From Streptomyces wedmorensis (GTDB lineage: Bacteria > Actinomycetota > Actinomycetes > Streptomycetales > Streptomycetaceae): 64,000 nucleotides of DNA. Below the pieces are notes generated by a model. That model was not told the DNA's origin and did not search any database. It saw nothing but the letters and a program-made list of their open reading frames with translations. The stretch is from contig NZ_JNWK01000020.1 of NCBI RefSeq assembly GCF_000716445.1, positions 62,001 through 126,000 on the forward strand, in the 5' to 3' direction. Shown here piece after piece: positions 29,574 to 38,369 of this stretch. A program made the position numbers and the translations under genes. The stretch's first letter is position 1; every line of letters begins with the position of its first letter.

Positions 29574-31665
29574 CCAGATTCCGCGCCTGGACCGGCTGGC
29601 CAGGGAGGCAACGGCGGCGATCAGTGCCCAGGAAGGCACGCACTGGGGGTCCGCCGGGCTGATCGCACCCGGCTGGGCGCTGACCGCGGCCCATGTGGTC
29701 CGGGCCGCGGGCGCCGCTCCGTACACCGTGACCCTGTGGAACGGCCGCTCGATCTCGGCGAGGACCGGCTATCTGCTGTCCGGGGTGCCCGACAGCGGAC
29801 CCGTCCCCGCGGAGTCGGACATCGCTCTCGTACGCCTGCTGGAGGACGACACCGATCACGCTTGTGTCTGGCTCAGCGACCGCGGCGACCCGCCATCGCG
29901 CGAGGTCCGGGCCTACGGCTGGTACGTCGCCGGCGGCAAGCGTGGCAAGGAACTGCTCGACTGGAACGGCGTCTGCGTGGTCGCCGGGAACGACGGCCCC
30001 TACAGCTTCCGCCTCGGCCCGCAGACGGAGATTCCGAAAGGGGCTTCCGGGGGACCGGTCATCGACCTCTCGCAGGGCGCCCTGGTCGGTCTGACCAAGG
30101 CCAGCAGACGCACATCCGAGGGCGACATCAAGGACGGCGGCCGGGCTGTACGCAGCACTCTGCTGCGGGAGTTCGCCAGCCCTGTCGTCGTGGACCCCGA
30201 CCATGTCCTCGGGCCGGACCCCTATCACGCCCTGGTCTGCGCCCATGACCGGTGGCACGCCGAAAGCGACCTCCGCGACGGATGGACGGACGTCCAGGGC
30301 GAGCTGCCGGGCAATGGTCTGCCGGACAGCACCACCTCCTGGTCGCCGGGCGACCGGCTGGAGTTGTTCGAGCTGCTGGCCGCTCTCCCGGCGCCCGACG
30401 ACCCGACGCTGGTGCGGAGCCTGCTGCGCGTGGTGTTCCACAACCGCGCGAAGTTCCCGGCCACCTCCGCCCTCCGGCACTGGCGGGACGGGCACGGCGA
30501 GATCTATCAGTACCGAATGCAGTTCACGATCGAGGCCTTGCCTTATCTGCGGTACGCCAAGCTCGTCGCCCTCGCCGTCGCATCGATGCCGGGCGCGGCG
30601 TCCTCGGCGGCCGACCTGGACCGCTGGGTGGGACGCCGTATGCGCCGCCTGGGCTTGGAGGCCGACGTCAGCGTGGGCGAGGTCACCCTGCCTGGGCGAG
30701 TCGACGGAGACATCACCGTGCAGGGCGGGACGAACGCAACGGGGGTCCTGGTCCGCCCCGGCGGGCATGCCCAGAACCCACCGCTCGCCGCAGAGCCCTT
30801 ACAGGTCGGCATCCTCGATGCCCGGCCGGGCGACGGGCCCAGCGTGCTGCTGGAGCTCGAACCCGCCCTGTGGTCGCCCTCGGCCGCCTTCCACTGGCGG
30901 CTGCGGGTCCTCGACCCCGAGCAGGACGACGACGCGGTCGTCGACGCCGACGAGAATGGCGACGGGGTCCCACCGGACGACCTGCCGCTCGCGCTCCAGC
31001 GCCCGCTGACCCGGCTCTTCCTCCAGCTGGACACCCCCGAACGCCACGCCCCGCTGGAGGTCGTCCTCCCGCCCGAGCACTTCGACCTCGCCGTACAGCA
31101 CTGGCTGCCGCAGGCCGCCGTCACCGACCTGGACCTCTCAGACCCCGCCTGCTGGCCGCTGGGCGTACGTCGGCAGGTCGTCGTACGGGACGCGTCCCGC
31201 CGAGGCGGCGTCGACCCTCTGTGGGAAATGCGGTGGAAGGAAACGGCCGCGGCGGCGGCGCTGCGTGCTCTGCCGACGCCGCAGCCCGGCCGGCTCCTGC
31301 GCCGCGCCGGTCTCGCCGGTGCCGGGCCTGGCCAGGTCCCAGTGGTCTGTCGGCCAGCCGCCGACGCCACCGGCCGTGAGGCCCTGCGCCTAGCCCTGGA
31401 GAGCGGACACGGCGTCTTCCTGTGGAACGTCGGGCCCCACCCTCCGGACGGATGTGACGAGCAGTGCCGCAGCTTCAACGGCAACGCCGCGCAGCTGTTG
31501 GCGGACGCAGGCTCCGCGGCCGAGCTGCCCGAGCGGCTGCGCGTCCTGCGCGAGCGAATCCACCGCCGCGATCCGCACGCCTACTGGGCCAAACCCCTGG
31601 CCCTGATGTACGACGACGCCGACCGGCCCCTCGCCGAGCCCGCAGGTGTTCTCGACGCACCCTGA
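29566..31665 (+). CDS. Trypsin-like serine protease fused to VMAP-type C-terminal domain
   Basis: The 699-residue protein begins at ATG 29566 inside the preceding gene. Residues 1-205 form a trypsin-like protease with His43 (LTAAHVV), Asp85 (SDIALV) and Ser161 (KGASGGPV). A helical effector-associated segment follows (about 215-330), and then a C-terminal region from about 360 with PLEVVLPPEHFDLAVQHWLP and GVRRQVVVRDASRR, typical of VMAP-C domains of vWA-MoxR-associated proteins. In the published model (Aravind group) MoxR and vWA proteins gate the effector, here a protease. No signal peptide is seen, so it is cytoplasmic. Confidence 0.85.
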   Translation: MPDQIPRLDRLAREATAAISAQEGTHWGSAGLIAPGWALTAAHVVRAAGAAPYTVTLWNGRSISARTGYLLSGVPDSGPVPAESDIALVRLLEDDTDHACVWLSDRGDPPSREVRAYGWYVAGGKRGKELLDWNGVCVVAGNDGPYSFRLGPQTEIPKGASGGPVIDLSQGALVGLTKASRRTSEGDIKDGGRAVRSTLLREFASPVVVDPDHVLGPDPYHALVCAHDRWHAESDLRDGWTDVQGELPGNGLPDSTTSWSPGDRLELFELLAALPAPDDPTLVRSLLRVVFHNRAKFPATSALRHWRDGHGEIYQYRMQFTIEALPYLRYAKLVALAVASMPGAASSAADLDRWVGRRMRRLGLEADVSVGEVTLPGRVDGDITVQGGTNATGVLVRPGGHAQNPPLAAEPLQVGILDARPGDGPSVLLELEPALWSPSAAFHWRLRVLDPEQDDDAVVDADENGDGVPPDDLPLALQRPLTRLFLQLDTPERHAPLEVVLPPEHFDLAVQHWLPQAAVTDLDLSDPACWPLGVRRQVVVRDASRRGGVDPLWEMRWKETAAAAALRALPTPQPGRLLRRAGLAGAGPGQVPVVCRPAADATGREALRLALESGHGVFLWNVGPHPPDGCDEQCRSFNGNAAQLLADAGSAAELPERLRVLRERIHRRDPHAYWAKPLALMYDDADRPLAEPAGVLDAP

Positions 31666-31704
31666 CCCTTGCCCGCACTCCGCTTCCCGTACCGAAGGAG
31701 TTCC

Positions 31705-32709
31705 GTGAACAGCAACTGGTTCATCTACCAGGGCGTGAGCGAACCGCACGACGGCATCAGCCGGCTGCCCCCACCACCCCCCTGGCGCACGTTCGACGGT
31801 GAGCTCGCGGGGGCACCGCCGGCCCCCCCGCTCGACAGCGCCTCCACTCGCCGGCTCGGTACACCCCGGGGCCCGTTCGCCGTCCGTGGCCCCCTGGACG
31901 AACTCGAACTGATCAACGCAGCCCTGTATCTGCGCCGCCCGCTGCTGATCACCGGCGACCCCGGCACCGGCAAAAGCACGCTCGCCCACTCGATCGCGCA
32001 CGAGCTGAAACTCGGCCGCGTGCTGCAGTGGCCCATCGTCAGCCGCAGCACGCTGCGCGACGGGCTCTACCAGTACGACGCCATCGGCCGGCTCCAGGAG
32101 TCCCAGCTGCCCGGCACCACCGACACCGGCATCGGCCGCTACCTGCGGCTCGGTCCGCTCGGCACTGCGCTCCTACCCTCAGGGCGGCCCCGTGTGGTGC
32201 TGATCGATGAACTCGACAAGGGCGATGTCGACCTGCCCAACGACCTCCTCAACGTGCTGGAGGAGGGGGAGTTCGCCATCCCGGAGCTGGAGCGCGCTCG
32301 CCGGGACAACGAAGGCGGGACGGTCTCCGTACTCACCCACGACGGGTTGTCCGCGACGGTCGTAGACGGGCGCGTGCGCTGCCGTGAGTTCCCGGTGGTG
32401 GTGATGACCAGCAACGACGAACGCGACTTCCCCGCCCCACTGCTGCGCCGCTGCATCCACCTTGATATGCGCACCCCGAACGCCGACCGGCTCGCAGCGA
32501 TGGTCCAGGCGCACTTCGGCAGCGCATCCGCGGAGGAGAACGAGGACATCATCGAGCGGTTCCTCTCCACGTCACCTGGCGTGCTGCGCGCCGCCGATCA
32601 GCTCCTGAACGCGATCTATCTGACGCAGTACAGCGCCCAGGAGGATCCTGTGGGGCGCGAGCGCCTCGCGGACCTGCTGATGCGCCCGTTGGGACCGGGC
32701 CGGCCATGA
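31705..32709 (+). CDS. MoxR-type AAA+ ATPase of the vWA-MoxR-VMAP operon
   Basis: GTG 31705 lies 5 bp after GAAGGAG and gives 334 residues. The AAA+ core has Walker A GDPGTGKST (Lys90), Walker B VVLIDELDKGD, a sensor-1-like VVVMTSNDERDF and arginine-rich LLRRCIHLDM. MoxR ATPases remodel partner proteins together with vWA-domain proteins. It follows the protease gene by 39 bp and overlaps the vWA gene by ATGA, so the four genes form one operon. Confidence 0.93.
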   Translation: MNSNWFIYQGVSEPHDGISRLPPPPPWRTFDGELAGAPPAPPLDSASTRRLGTPRGPFAVRGPLDELELINAALYLRRPLLITGDPGTGKSTLAHSIAHELKLGRVLQWPIVSRSTLRDGLYQYDAIGRLQESQLPGTTDTGIGRYLRLGPLGTALLPSGRPRVVLIDELDKGDVDLPNDLLNVLEEGEFAIPELERARRDNEGGTVSVLTHDGLSATVVDGRVRCREFPVVVMTSNDERDFPAPLLRRCIHLDMRTPNADRLAAMVQAHFGSASAEENEDIIERFLSTSPGVLRAADQLLNAIYLTQYSAQEDPVGRERLADLLMRPLGPGRP

Positions 32710-35700
32710 GCACGGAGCCGGGAACGCCCGGAGGCGCCCGGCCGGGAGAGAGGGGGACACAACCCCCAGGCCGTGACACCGCACCAGCCCGCCCACCAGT
32801 GGAGGAGCTAGTGCGCAGGCTCACCGGCGCGGGCCTGTCCACGGCCCCTGACACGATCGCGGACGCTCTGTGGCTGGCCAGGTACGTCACGCCTTCCCCC
32901 ACGGGGCCCAGAGACGCCGGGACGGAGGCGCCGCCCCCCGCGCCCGGGGACGCGCACGCCGCGTTCGCCGACGCCCCGCCGCCCCCGCCCAACCTCCATG
33001 CCGGCCCGGAGGACGAACAGCTGGTGCGCGTACGGGCGCAGGTTGGCCAAGCCGCCGCCCAGGGCGGCGTCCAGCTACCGGGCGGCACCGCGTTGCCGGA
33101 CACCCAGCCGCTGCGCCGCGCCCTGCGCCCGCTCCGGCACTACAGCCCGCCGACGGGAGCGCCCTCCGATCCCGCGCTCAATGAGGACGCTACAGCCGAA
33201 CTCGCCGCCGAGACCGGCTTCCTGCTGCCTGTATTGGAGAGACGAGACCGTCCCGCGGCGCGTCTCCAGCTCCTCATGGACGTCTCCACCTCGATGGCGC
33301 CCTGGCACCAGCTGCTGCGCGAACTCCGGCGTGCCTGCGGACGTTCGGGCGCCTTCCACGACATCACCGTGCACTACCTGCACGAACTCCCCGGCACCGG
33401 GATGGTCGTGGTCTCCGACTCCCCCCGCCCGGACTCCGTGTCCACCCCGGCCCCCGGACTCCGCCACACAGGCGGGCGGACGATCACCCTGGTCCTCTCC
33501 GACTGCACAGGCCCGCTCTGGCGCAGCGGCCACATGCAGCGTGATCTCCACCGGTGGGCGCAGGCCGCACCCGTCGCCGTACTCCAGCCGCTGCCGCAGC
33601 GCATGTGGTCACGCACCCACCTGCCGCCGGTCCCGGGCACCCTGCGGCGGCAGGAACGTAGCGCCCGCTGGGACTTCCGCGCCCACGGCCAGGAGCCGCC
33701 CGATCCAGCGTCGAACGCACTTGCCGTCCCAGTCCTCTCGCCGACGCCTTCGGCGCTCGGAGCCTGGTCCCGCGTGTTGGCGGGCACTACCCCAGTGGTC
33801 AGAGGAGCCGCCGCCTGGGTGCTTCCCCGCCACCTGGCCTCCCGTGCACCGAGGACCACCACGGCCGTGAGCGACCCCGCACACCTCCTGCGTGCCTTCT
33901 TCTCAGCCGCCTCGCCTGACGCCGTCCGGCTCGCGCACTACCTGGCGACCGCCCCCCTCATACTTCCGGTCATGCGCCTCGTGCAGCGAGTGATGCTGCC
34001 CCACACCGGCCCCTCCGAGCTGGCCGAGGTGCTGCTCAGCGGCCTCCTCGTACGCCGTCCCGAGGCATCGGCCGACATCGACGACATCTTCTTCGACTTC
34101 CAGGATGGTGTGCGGGAGCAACTGCTTCTCAGGGTGGACCGCGGCGAGGCCGCCCTCGTTCTGCGCGAGGTCTCGCACTACGTGGAGCGCCAGTTCGGCC
34201 GTGGCACCCGGAACTTCCCGGCGCTCGCAGCGACTTACCTCGACGGCACCACCGGACACATGAGCGACACGGCGGGAGCGGACGAGGGTTATGCGCACCC
34301 CGCCGAGCAGGCGTTCGCCCACGTGGCAAGCCAGGTGCTCCGGCGCTTCTACCCGACCGCGAGCGATTCGCCCCGCCCTGCGTCGGCGGAGTCCGCCGGA
34401 CCCATCCGGCTGCTCAACGCCGAATGGTTCGCCCACTTCCGGCGTGCTGACCGCCATCTGCACCGTTACGACGAGGACGGTGCCGTACGCAACCTGGAGG
34501 AGGCCATTCGGCTGCTCCGCGTGCTGCGGGAGAGCCCGTGCGACAACACACGGTCGACGTGGCTGCGCGGGCTCCTCTCCGGCGCGCTGCTGCGCCGCTG
34601 GCGGGCCCTCGGCATGCCGGAGGATCTGACCGAGGCAGTGGAGACGGCCCACGAGGGGGCCCGGCTGCGGGACCTGAACCGCCCGATCGTGCCTGGCGAC
34701 TTCGTCACCACCGGCGCCCTGGGGGACGCGCTCGTCGTGTTGGCGGGCGAGCACGACAGGACGGAGGACTGGACGCGGCTCGTCCCCCCGGAGCTGCTGG
34801 AGGGCCCGCCCGGGCAGGCTGGCCCGTCCTGGGCGGTGTACGGGCTGCTGACGCGGGCGGCGGACGCCTACGGAGTCGTGGCGGGCCATCCCGATCAGGA
34901 GGTCCACGCGGAGCACGCCGAGCGCAGGGCCGCCACGATGGTGCTGGCGGCTGACGCGCTGGCCCGGGTTTCCGCCGGGAATGCGGGGGACAGCAACACA
35001 CTCGCCGTCGACTACGAGGGCTGTCTCGTCGGCGCGCTCGCCCTGCTCGAACACGGACCAGCCAAGGATGCAGCCCTCCTGGCGACGACCGCGATGAAGC
35101 TGGCCCGTCACTTCAACGGGCAGGGCCCGCTCACCCGCGCCGAACAGCCGGATCTAGCCGAGGCCCACGCACGCAAGGCCGCCTCGGCACTGGCCGAGCT
35201 GCTGGCAGACCAGACCGAGCGGCTGGGCCCCGACCACCACGACACCCTCGCCACCCTTCGCAGGCTCTCCTTCTGGCAGCGGTGGACCAGGGACAGCGAC
35301 CGGTCACGTGGGGCGCAGGGCCCGCTCCCCACCCGCCCCCGCGACGACGAGGCTCTTCCACCCGGACAGCGTTCCGTGGCGGGCTGGCCCGTGCGCCATT
35401 ACGGCCCCGTCCCGAAGTTCAAGCCGGAGCGGTGGGAGTTCCGCGTCTTTGGCGCCACGGCTTCCGGCGACAAGTACACCTGGAACTTCGAGGAGTTCAC
35501 CGAGCTGCCGCTGACGACGATCGTTGCCGACCTGCACTGCGTCTCCGGCAAGACCGTCCCGGACAACGAATGGTCGGGGGTGGCCACGTCGACCCTGCTG
35601 GCACTCGCCCCTCCCGCACCGGACGTCACCCACGTCATGGTCTGGGCCGAATACGGCTACAGCGCCAACCTCCGCCTGCATGAATTCGCCTCCGCCCAGT

Positions 35701-35939
35701 CGCTCCTGGCGCGGTTCCGCAACCGGGAGGCCCTGACACCGGAACATGGATTCCCGGTCCGGCTGGTGGTACCCCCGCTATACGCCTGGAAGGGCCCCAA
35801 GTGGGTCCGGGCCATCGAGTACATGACGGGTGACCGCCGGGGGTTCTGGGAGGAGCGCGGCTACCACAACATCGGCGAGGTCCGGCGCGAGCAGCGCTAC
35901 AGCTATCAGGAGGAGCCGGGTGAAGGGCCGGACCTATAA
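32706..35939 (+). CDS. SAV_2336-type vWA protein fused in frame to a sulfite-oxidase-like molybdopterin domain
   Basis: The 1077-residue protein starts at ATG 32706. Residues 1-165 are low-complexity and proline-rich. A vWA fold follows with a MIDAS-like LMDVSTSM (Asp192, Ser194, Ser196). Residues 560-880 are helical with TPR-like stretches (LGPDHHDTLATLRRLS). From about residue 884 (LPPGQRSVAGWPVRHYGPVPKF) to the end it matches, over its full length, the sulfite-oxidase-like/YedY-type oxidoreductase family, including the Mo-ligand Cys945 (VADLHCVS), GYSANL, GFPVRLVVP and KWVRAIEYM. No start codon suits a separate gene at the join. It is either a genuine fusion or the result of a deletion between two genes. 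Confidence 0.85.
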   Translation: MSTEPGTPGGARPGERGTQPPGRDTAPARPPVEELVRRLTGAGLSTAPDTIADALWLARYVTPSPTGPRDAGTEAPPPAPGDAHAAFADAPPPPPNLHAGPEDEQLVRVRAQVGQAAAQGGVQLPGGTALPDTQPLRRALRPLRHYSPPTGAPSDPALNEDATAELAAETGFLLPVLERRDRPAARLQLLMDVSTSMAPWHQLLRELRRACGRSGAFHDITVHYLHELPGTGMVVVSDSPRPDSVSTPAPGLRHTGGRTITLVLSDCTGPLWRSGHMQRDLHRWAQAAPVAVLQPLPQRMWSRTHLPPVPGTLRRQERSARWDFRAHGQEPPDPASNALAVPVLSPTPSALGAWSRVLAGTTPVVRGAAAWVLPRHLASRAPRTTTAVSDPAHLLRAFFSAASPDAVRLAHYLATAPLILPVMRLVQRVMLPHTGPSELAEVLLSGLLVRRPEASADIDDIFFDFQDGVREQLLLRVDRGEAALVLREVSHYVERQFGRGTRNFPALAATYLDGTTGHMSDTAGADEGYAHPAEQAFAHVASQVLRRFYPTASDSPRPASAESAGPIRLLNAEWFAHFRRADRHLHRYDEDGAVRNLEEAIRLLRVLRESPCDNTRSTWLRGLLSGALLRRWRALGMPEDLTEAVETAHEGARLRDLNRPIVPGDFVTTGALGDALVVLAGEHDRTEDWTRLVPPELLEGPPGQAGPSWAVYGLLTRAADAYGVVAGHPDQEVHAEHAERRAATMVLAADALARVSAGNAGDSNTLAVDYEGCLVGALALLEHGPAKDAALLATTAMKLARHFNGQGPLTRAEQPDLAEAHARKAASALAELLADQTERLGPDHHDTLATLRRLSFWQRWTRDSDRSRGAQGPLPTRPRDDEALPPGQRSVAGWPVRHYGPVPKFKPERWEFRVFGATASGDKYTWNFEEFTELPLTTIVADLHCVSGKTVPDNEWSGVATSTLLALAPPAPDVTHVMVWAEYGYSANLRLHEFASAQSLLARFRNREALTPEHGFPVRLVVPPLYAWKGPKWVRAIEYMTGDRRGFWEERGYHNIGEVRREQRYSYQEEPGEGPDL

Positions 35940-36150
35940 GGACGTCTCACCCCACCTCCAGCACCGCGTTCCCCGCGCTCATTTCCTCCCTCCAGCCATG
36001 AGGCTCTGCGCGAGCTCCTTCAGGGCAACCTGCAAGCATATGCCTGGCCATTCGACAACAAGGGGCGCTGGTCCCCTCCTGATGAGAGTGCGTCCGCCTG
36101 ACCGCACAAACACCTCCGCCTCGTCCGTACCGGACGGGGCGGAGCTTCGC

Positions 36151-37254
36151 TCATGCTGCGATGGTGAGCGGAACGTCCAGCCGCTCCCACGCCCCGAGCA
36201 CTGCCTTGTGGGCATCAGGCTGGAGGTGGGCGTAGCGCTGGGTCGTCTGGAAGCTCTCGTGGCCGAGAAGGTGCTGGACCTCGTAGAGCGAAACTCCCTT
36301 CTGGACGAGCCATGAGGCGCAGGTGTGTCGCATGGAGTGCGGCGGATAGCGCGGGACGGGGAGTTGCTCACCGTCGGTGTCGAAGTAGTGGGCGTTCTCG
36401 ATGGCCGGCCACCAGGTCTGGCGGCGCCAGTTGCCGTCGTCGAGGTGACGGCCGGCTCGGCCTTTGGTGATGGTGGTGAAGACCAGGGCGTCACGGTCGA
36501 GCGGGTGGATGTGCCGTTCGAGGGCGTCCAGGACGTGTGGTGGGAGCGGGACCTCCCGGCGGCTCCTCGAACTCTTGGGGTACTCCTTGATGCCGCTCTT
36601 GGTGTTGACCTCCACCACGAACAGGCGGGAACGGCGCTGGTCGATCCGATGGCGATGCAGGCCGGCGAGTTCGCCCCAGCGCAGCCCTGTGTAGAAGCCG
36701 AGCAGGCACATGGTGCGCCACGGGGCCGGGAGCTCGTCGATGATGCTCTGTGCCTGATCGAGGGTGAACCACTGCGGGGGCTTGATCGCGATCTGCGGCA
36801 GGTCGATGTTCCGGCAGGGACTGACCGCGATGACATCGTCGTCGACGGCCGCACGCATGATGGACGACATCAGGTTGTACGCCCTCTTGATCGCCGAGGC
36901 GCCGACCCCCTTCTCGATCAGTCCGCGGATCCAGCTCTGGACGTCCATGCGGGTGACTGCCCGCATCTCCCAGTCGGCCCAGTGGGGCAGCACGTGGTTC
37001 TTGATGCTGGAGGCGTCGCCGCGCAGCGTGTGAGGCTCGACGACACGGGCCTGCCACCAGCGGGCGTGCCACTCGTGAAACGCCATCTCGCCCGCTCGGG
37101 GGTCCCGCATGCTTCCGCGGGCGAACTGGGTCTCCATCTCGGCGCCCCAGGCACGGGCCTGGGCCTTGAGGGGAAACGACTCGCTGAACCGGTCTCCAGC
37201 CCGGTTGCGGACGGTCGCCTGCCATTTGCCGGACTTCAGCTTCCGGAGATACGT
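36151..37254 (-). CDS. int: Tyrosine site-specific integrase
   Basis: This is the element integrase. Catalytic motifs are Arg in TGLRWGEL, H-x-x-R in HSMRHTCAS and the nucleophile in TTQRYAHL, followed by the usual C-terminal tail. A SAM-like core-binding domain (EWHARWWQARVVEPHTLRGDASSIKNHVLPHW) precedes. Coding similarity (TYLRKLKSGKWQATVRNRAGDRFSES) reaches upstream of the first ATG at 37137, but no standard start exists between there and the xis stop at 37300. ACG 37254, preceded by AGGAAGG, is the most plausible start (367 residues); ATG 37137 (328 residues) is the conservative alternative. Confidence 0.88.
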   Translation of the reverse strand, partial: TYLRKLKSGKWQATVRNRAGDRFSESFPLKAQARAWGAEMETQFARGSMRDPRAGEMAFHEWHARWWQARVVEPHTLRGDASSIKNHVLPHWADWEMRAVTRMDVQSWIRGLIEKGVGASAIKRAYNLMSSIMRAAVDDDVIAVSPCRNIDLPQIAIKPPQWFTLDQAQSIIDELPAPWRTMCLLGFYTGLRWGELAGLHRHRIDQRRSRLFVVEVNTKSGIKEYPKSSRSRREVPLPPHVLDALERHIHPLDRDALVFTTITKGRAGRHLDDGNWRRQTWWPAIENAHYFDTDGEQLPVPRYPPHSMRHTCASWLVQKGVSLYEVQHLLGHESFQTTQRYAHLQPDAHKAVLGAWERLDVPLTIAA

Positions 37255-37299
37255 GGTTCCGTTCCTTCCTGTTTCGCGTACTGAGGGGCTTGGCCCTGG

Positions 37300-37506
37300 T
37301 CAGCGGCGGCGCGCGGGCGAGGAGACCGCCCGACTGTTGATGAAGTCGTCCAGGCTCGCGGCGGGGACACGGACGCGAGAGCGAGCCGGTCCTGTGCGCA
37401 GGTCGACGACGGGCAGCTCGCCGGCGGCGATGAAGCGGTAGACCGTTCGGCGGTCGACGTCCAGGGCGGCGGCGACGGCGGGTATGGACAGCAGGCGCGG
37501 GGCCAT
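37300..37506 (-). CDS. xis: Excisionase-like helix-turn-helix protein
   Basis: The 68-residue protein has an excisionase/MerR-type helix-turn-helix (LLSIPAVAAALDVDRRTVYRFIAAGELPVVDL) and a wing (RVRVPAASLDDFI). ATG 37506 after AGGAA. It is upstream of and in the same frame as the integrase, as is usual in Streptomyces integrative elements, and should direct excision. Confidence 0.88.
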   Translation of the reverse strand: MAPRLLSIPAVAAALDVDRRTVYRFIAAGELPVVDLRTGPARSRVRVPAASLDDFINSRAVSSPARRR

Positions 37507-37821
37507 AGGCGGTTCCTTTACGTGAGAAAGAGCGGCGAGAATTGAGGGATCTAGCCGGGACGGGAGGCAACAAGCCCGGCCGATGCTGCAAGATCGTCGA
37601 ATAGCGCTTCTACGTACGGCCAGGATCTCCGGGCGGAGCGGAAGAAGAAGCGAGCGGGGCTACGTGTACGCGGCGGGGAATCTGAAATCGGCGCGTAGGC
37701 GAATCGAGCAAGGCGTCCTCTGGGGATGTGGGCAGACTTCTGGCAGGGACCGGCGCGACGGGCGTTCCGGGACGCACAATGATCCGGAGAATCCCCGGTT
37801 TCCCTAACCGGGGATCGTCGG
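37507..37821. other. 315-bp gap upstream of xis
   Basis: No gene was seen. It should hold the xis-int promoter. The hairpin at 37791-37815 lies at the XRE end. Confidence 0.5.
37791..37815. terminator. Hairpin A of the element (after the XRE gene)
   Basis: A perfect 10-bp stem (ATCCCCGGTT / AACCGGGGAT) with loop TCCCT lies 7 bp after the XRE stop. It is nearly identical to the hairpin at 43410-43440 and shows a compensatory base change. Confidence 0.75.
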
Positions 37822-38106
37822 CTATATTTCGCCCACTCCGGCCGCCCCTGGGGGTGCGAGGGCGCCGGTGAGGAGGGTCTGCGGGGCGATTCCGAGGGCT
37901 GTGGCGATGGCGACGAGGTCGTCGATGTCGCAGCGACGGACGGTGCGTTCGATGCGGGAGAGCGCGGTGAAGGTCATGGGCCGGCCGAGTGCGGTGACGC
38001 GGGCGGCGAGCTGGCGCTGGGAGTAGCCGCGGGCGGTGCGCGTGCGTTCGATGGCATGGGCGGCGGCGTGTCCGGCGGGTCCGATGGCGAGAGGGCGTGG
38101 CGGCAT
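37822..38106 (-). CDS. XRE-family repressor-like protein
   Basis: The 94-residue protein starts at ATG 38106. The helix-turn-helix is AIERTRTARGYSQRQLAARVTALGRPMTFTALSRIERTVRR, with a short C-terminal tail. Its divergent position to the replication genes suggests control of the element's replication and transfer operon. Confidence 0.85.
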   Translation of the reverse strand: MPPRPLAIGPAGHAAAHAIERTRTARGYSQRQLAARVTALGRPMTFTALSRIERTVRRCDIDDLVAIATALGIAPQTLLTGALAPPGAAGVGEI

Positions 38107-38369
38107 GGGTGATGTTGTAGCTTGCACGCCGGCCGGTCCGGAAGGGTTTTCCTGTCTGCCGTGAGCGATGCGAATCACCCGGCGATTTTCGGTGGCGATT
38201 TCGGTGACCGGGAATTCGTCCCTACAGTTGCGGGACTCGCCGAGGTGGCATGCCGACGGGCTGTACGGAATTCCAGTGCAAAGTCTGGACTTCTGCGCAC
38301 CGGGTGTGGCTGTGTTGGCCATGCACCCGGCGCCGCCGGATTCCCCTGTCCTCCCCTGAAAGGTGGTCG

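Noticed and set aside
35940..36150. attL or tRNA target next to the integrase
   Set aside because: No tRNA fold and no repeat matching the far side of the element was recognised by eye.
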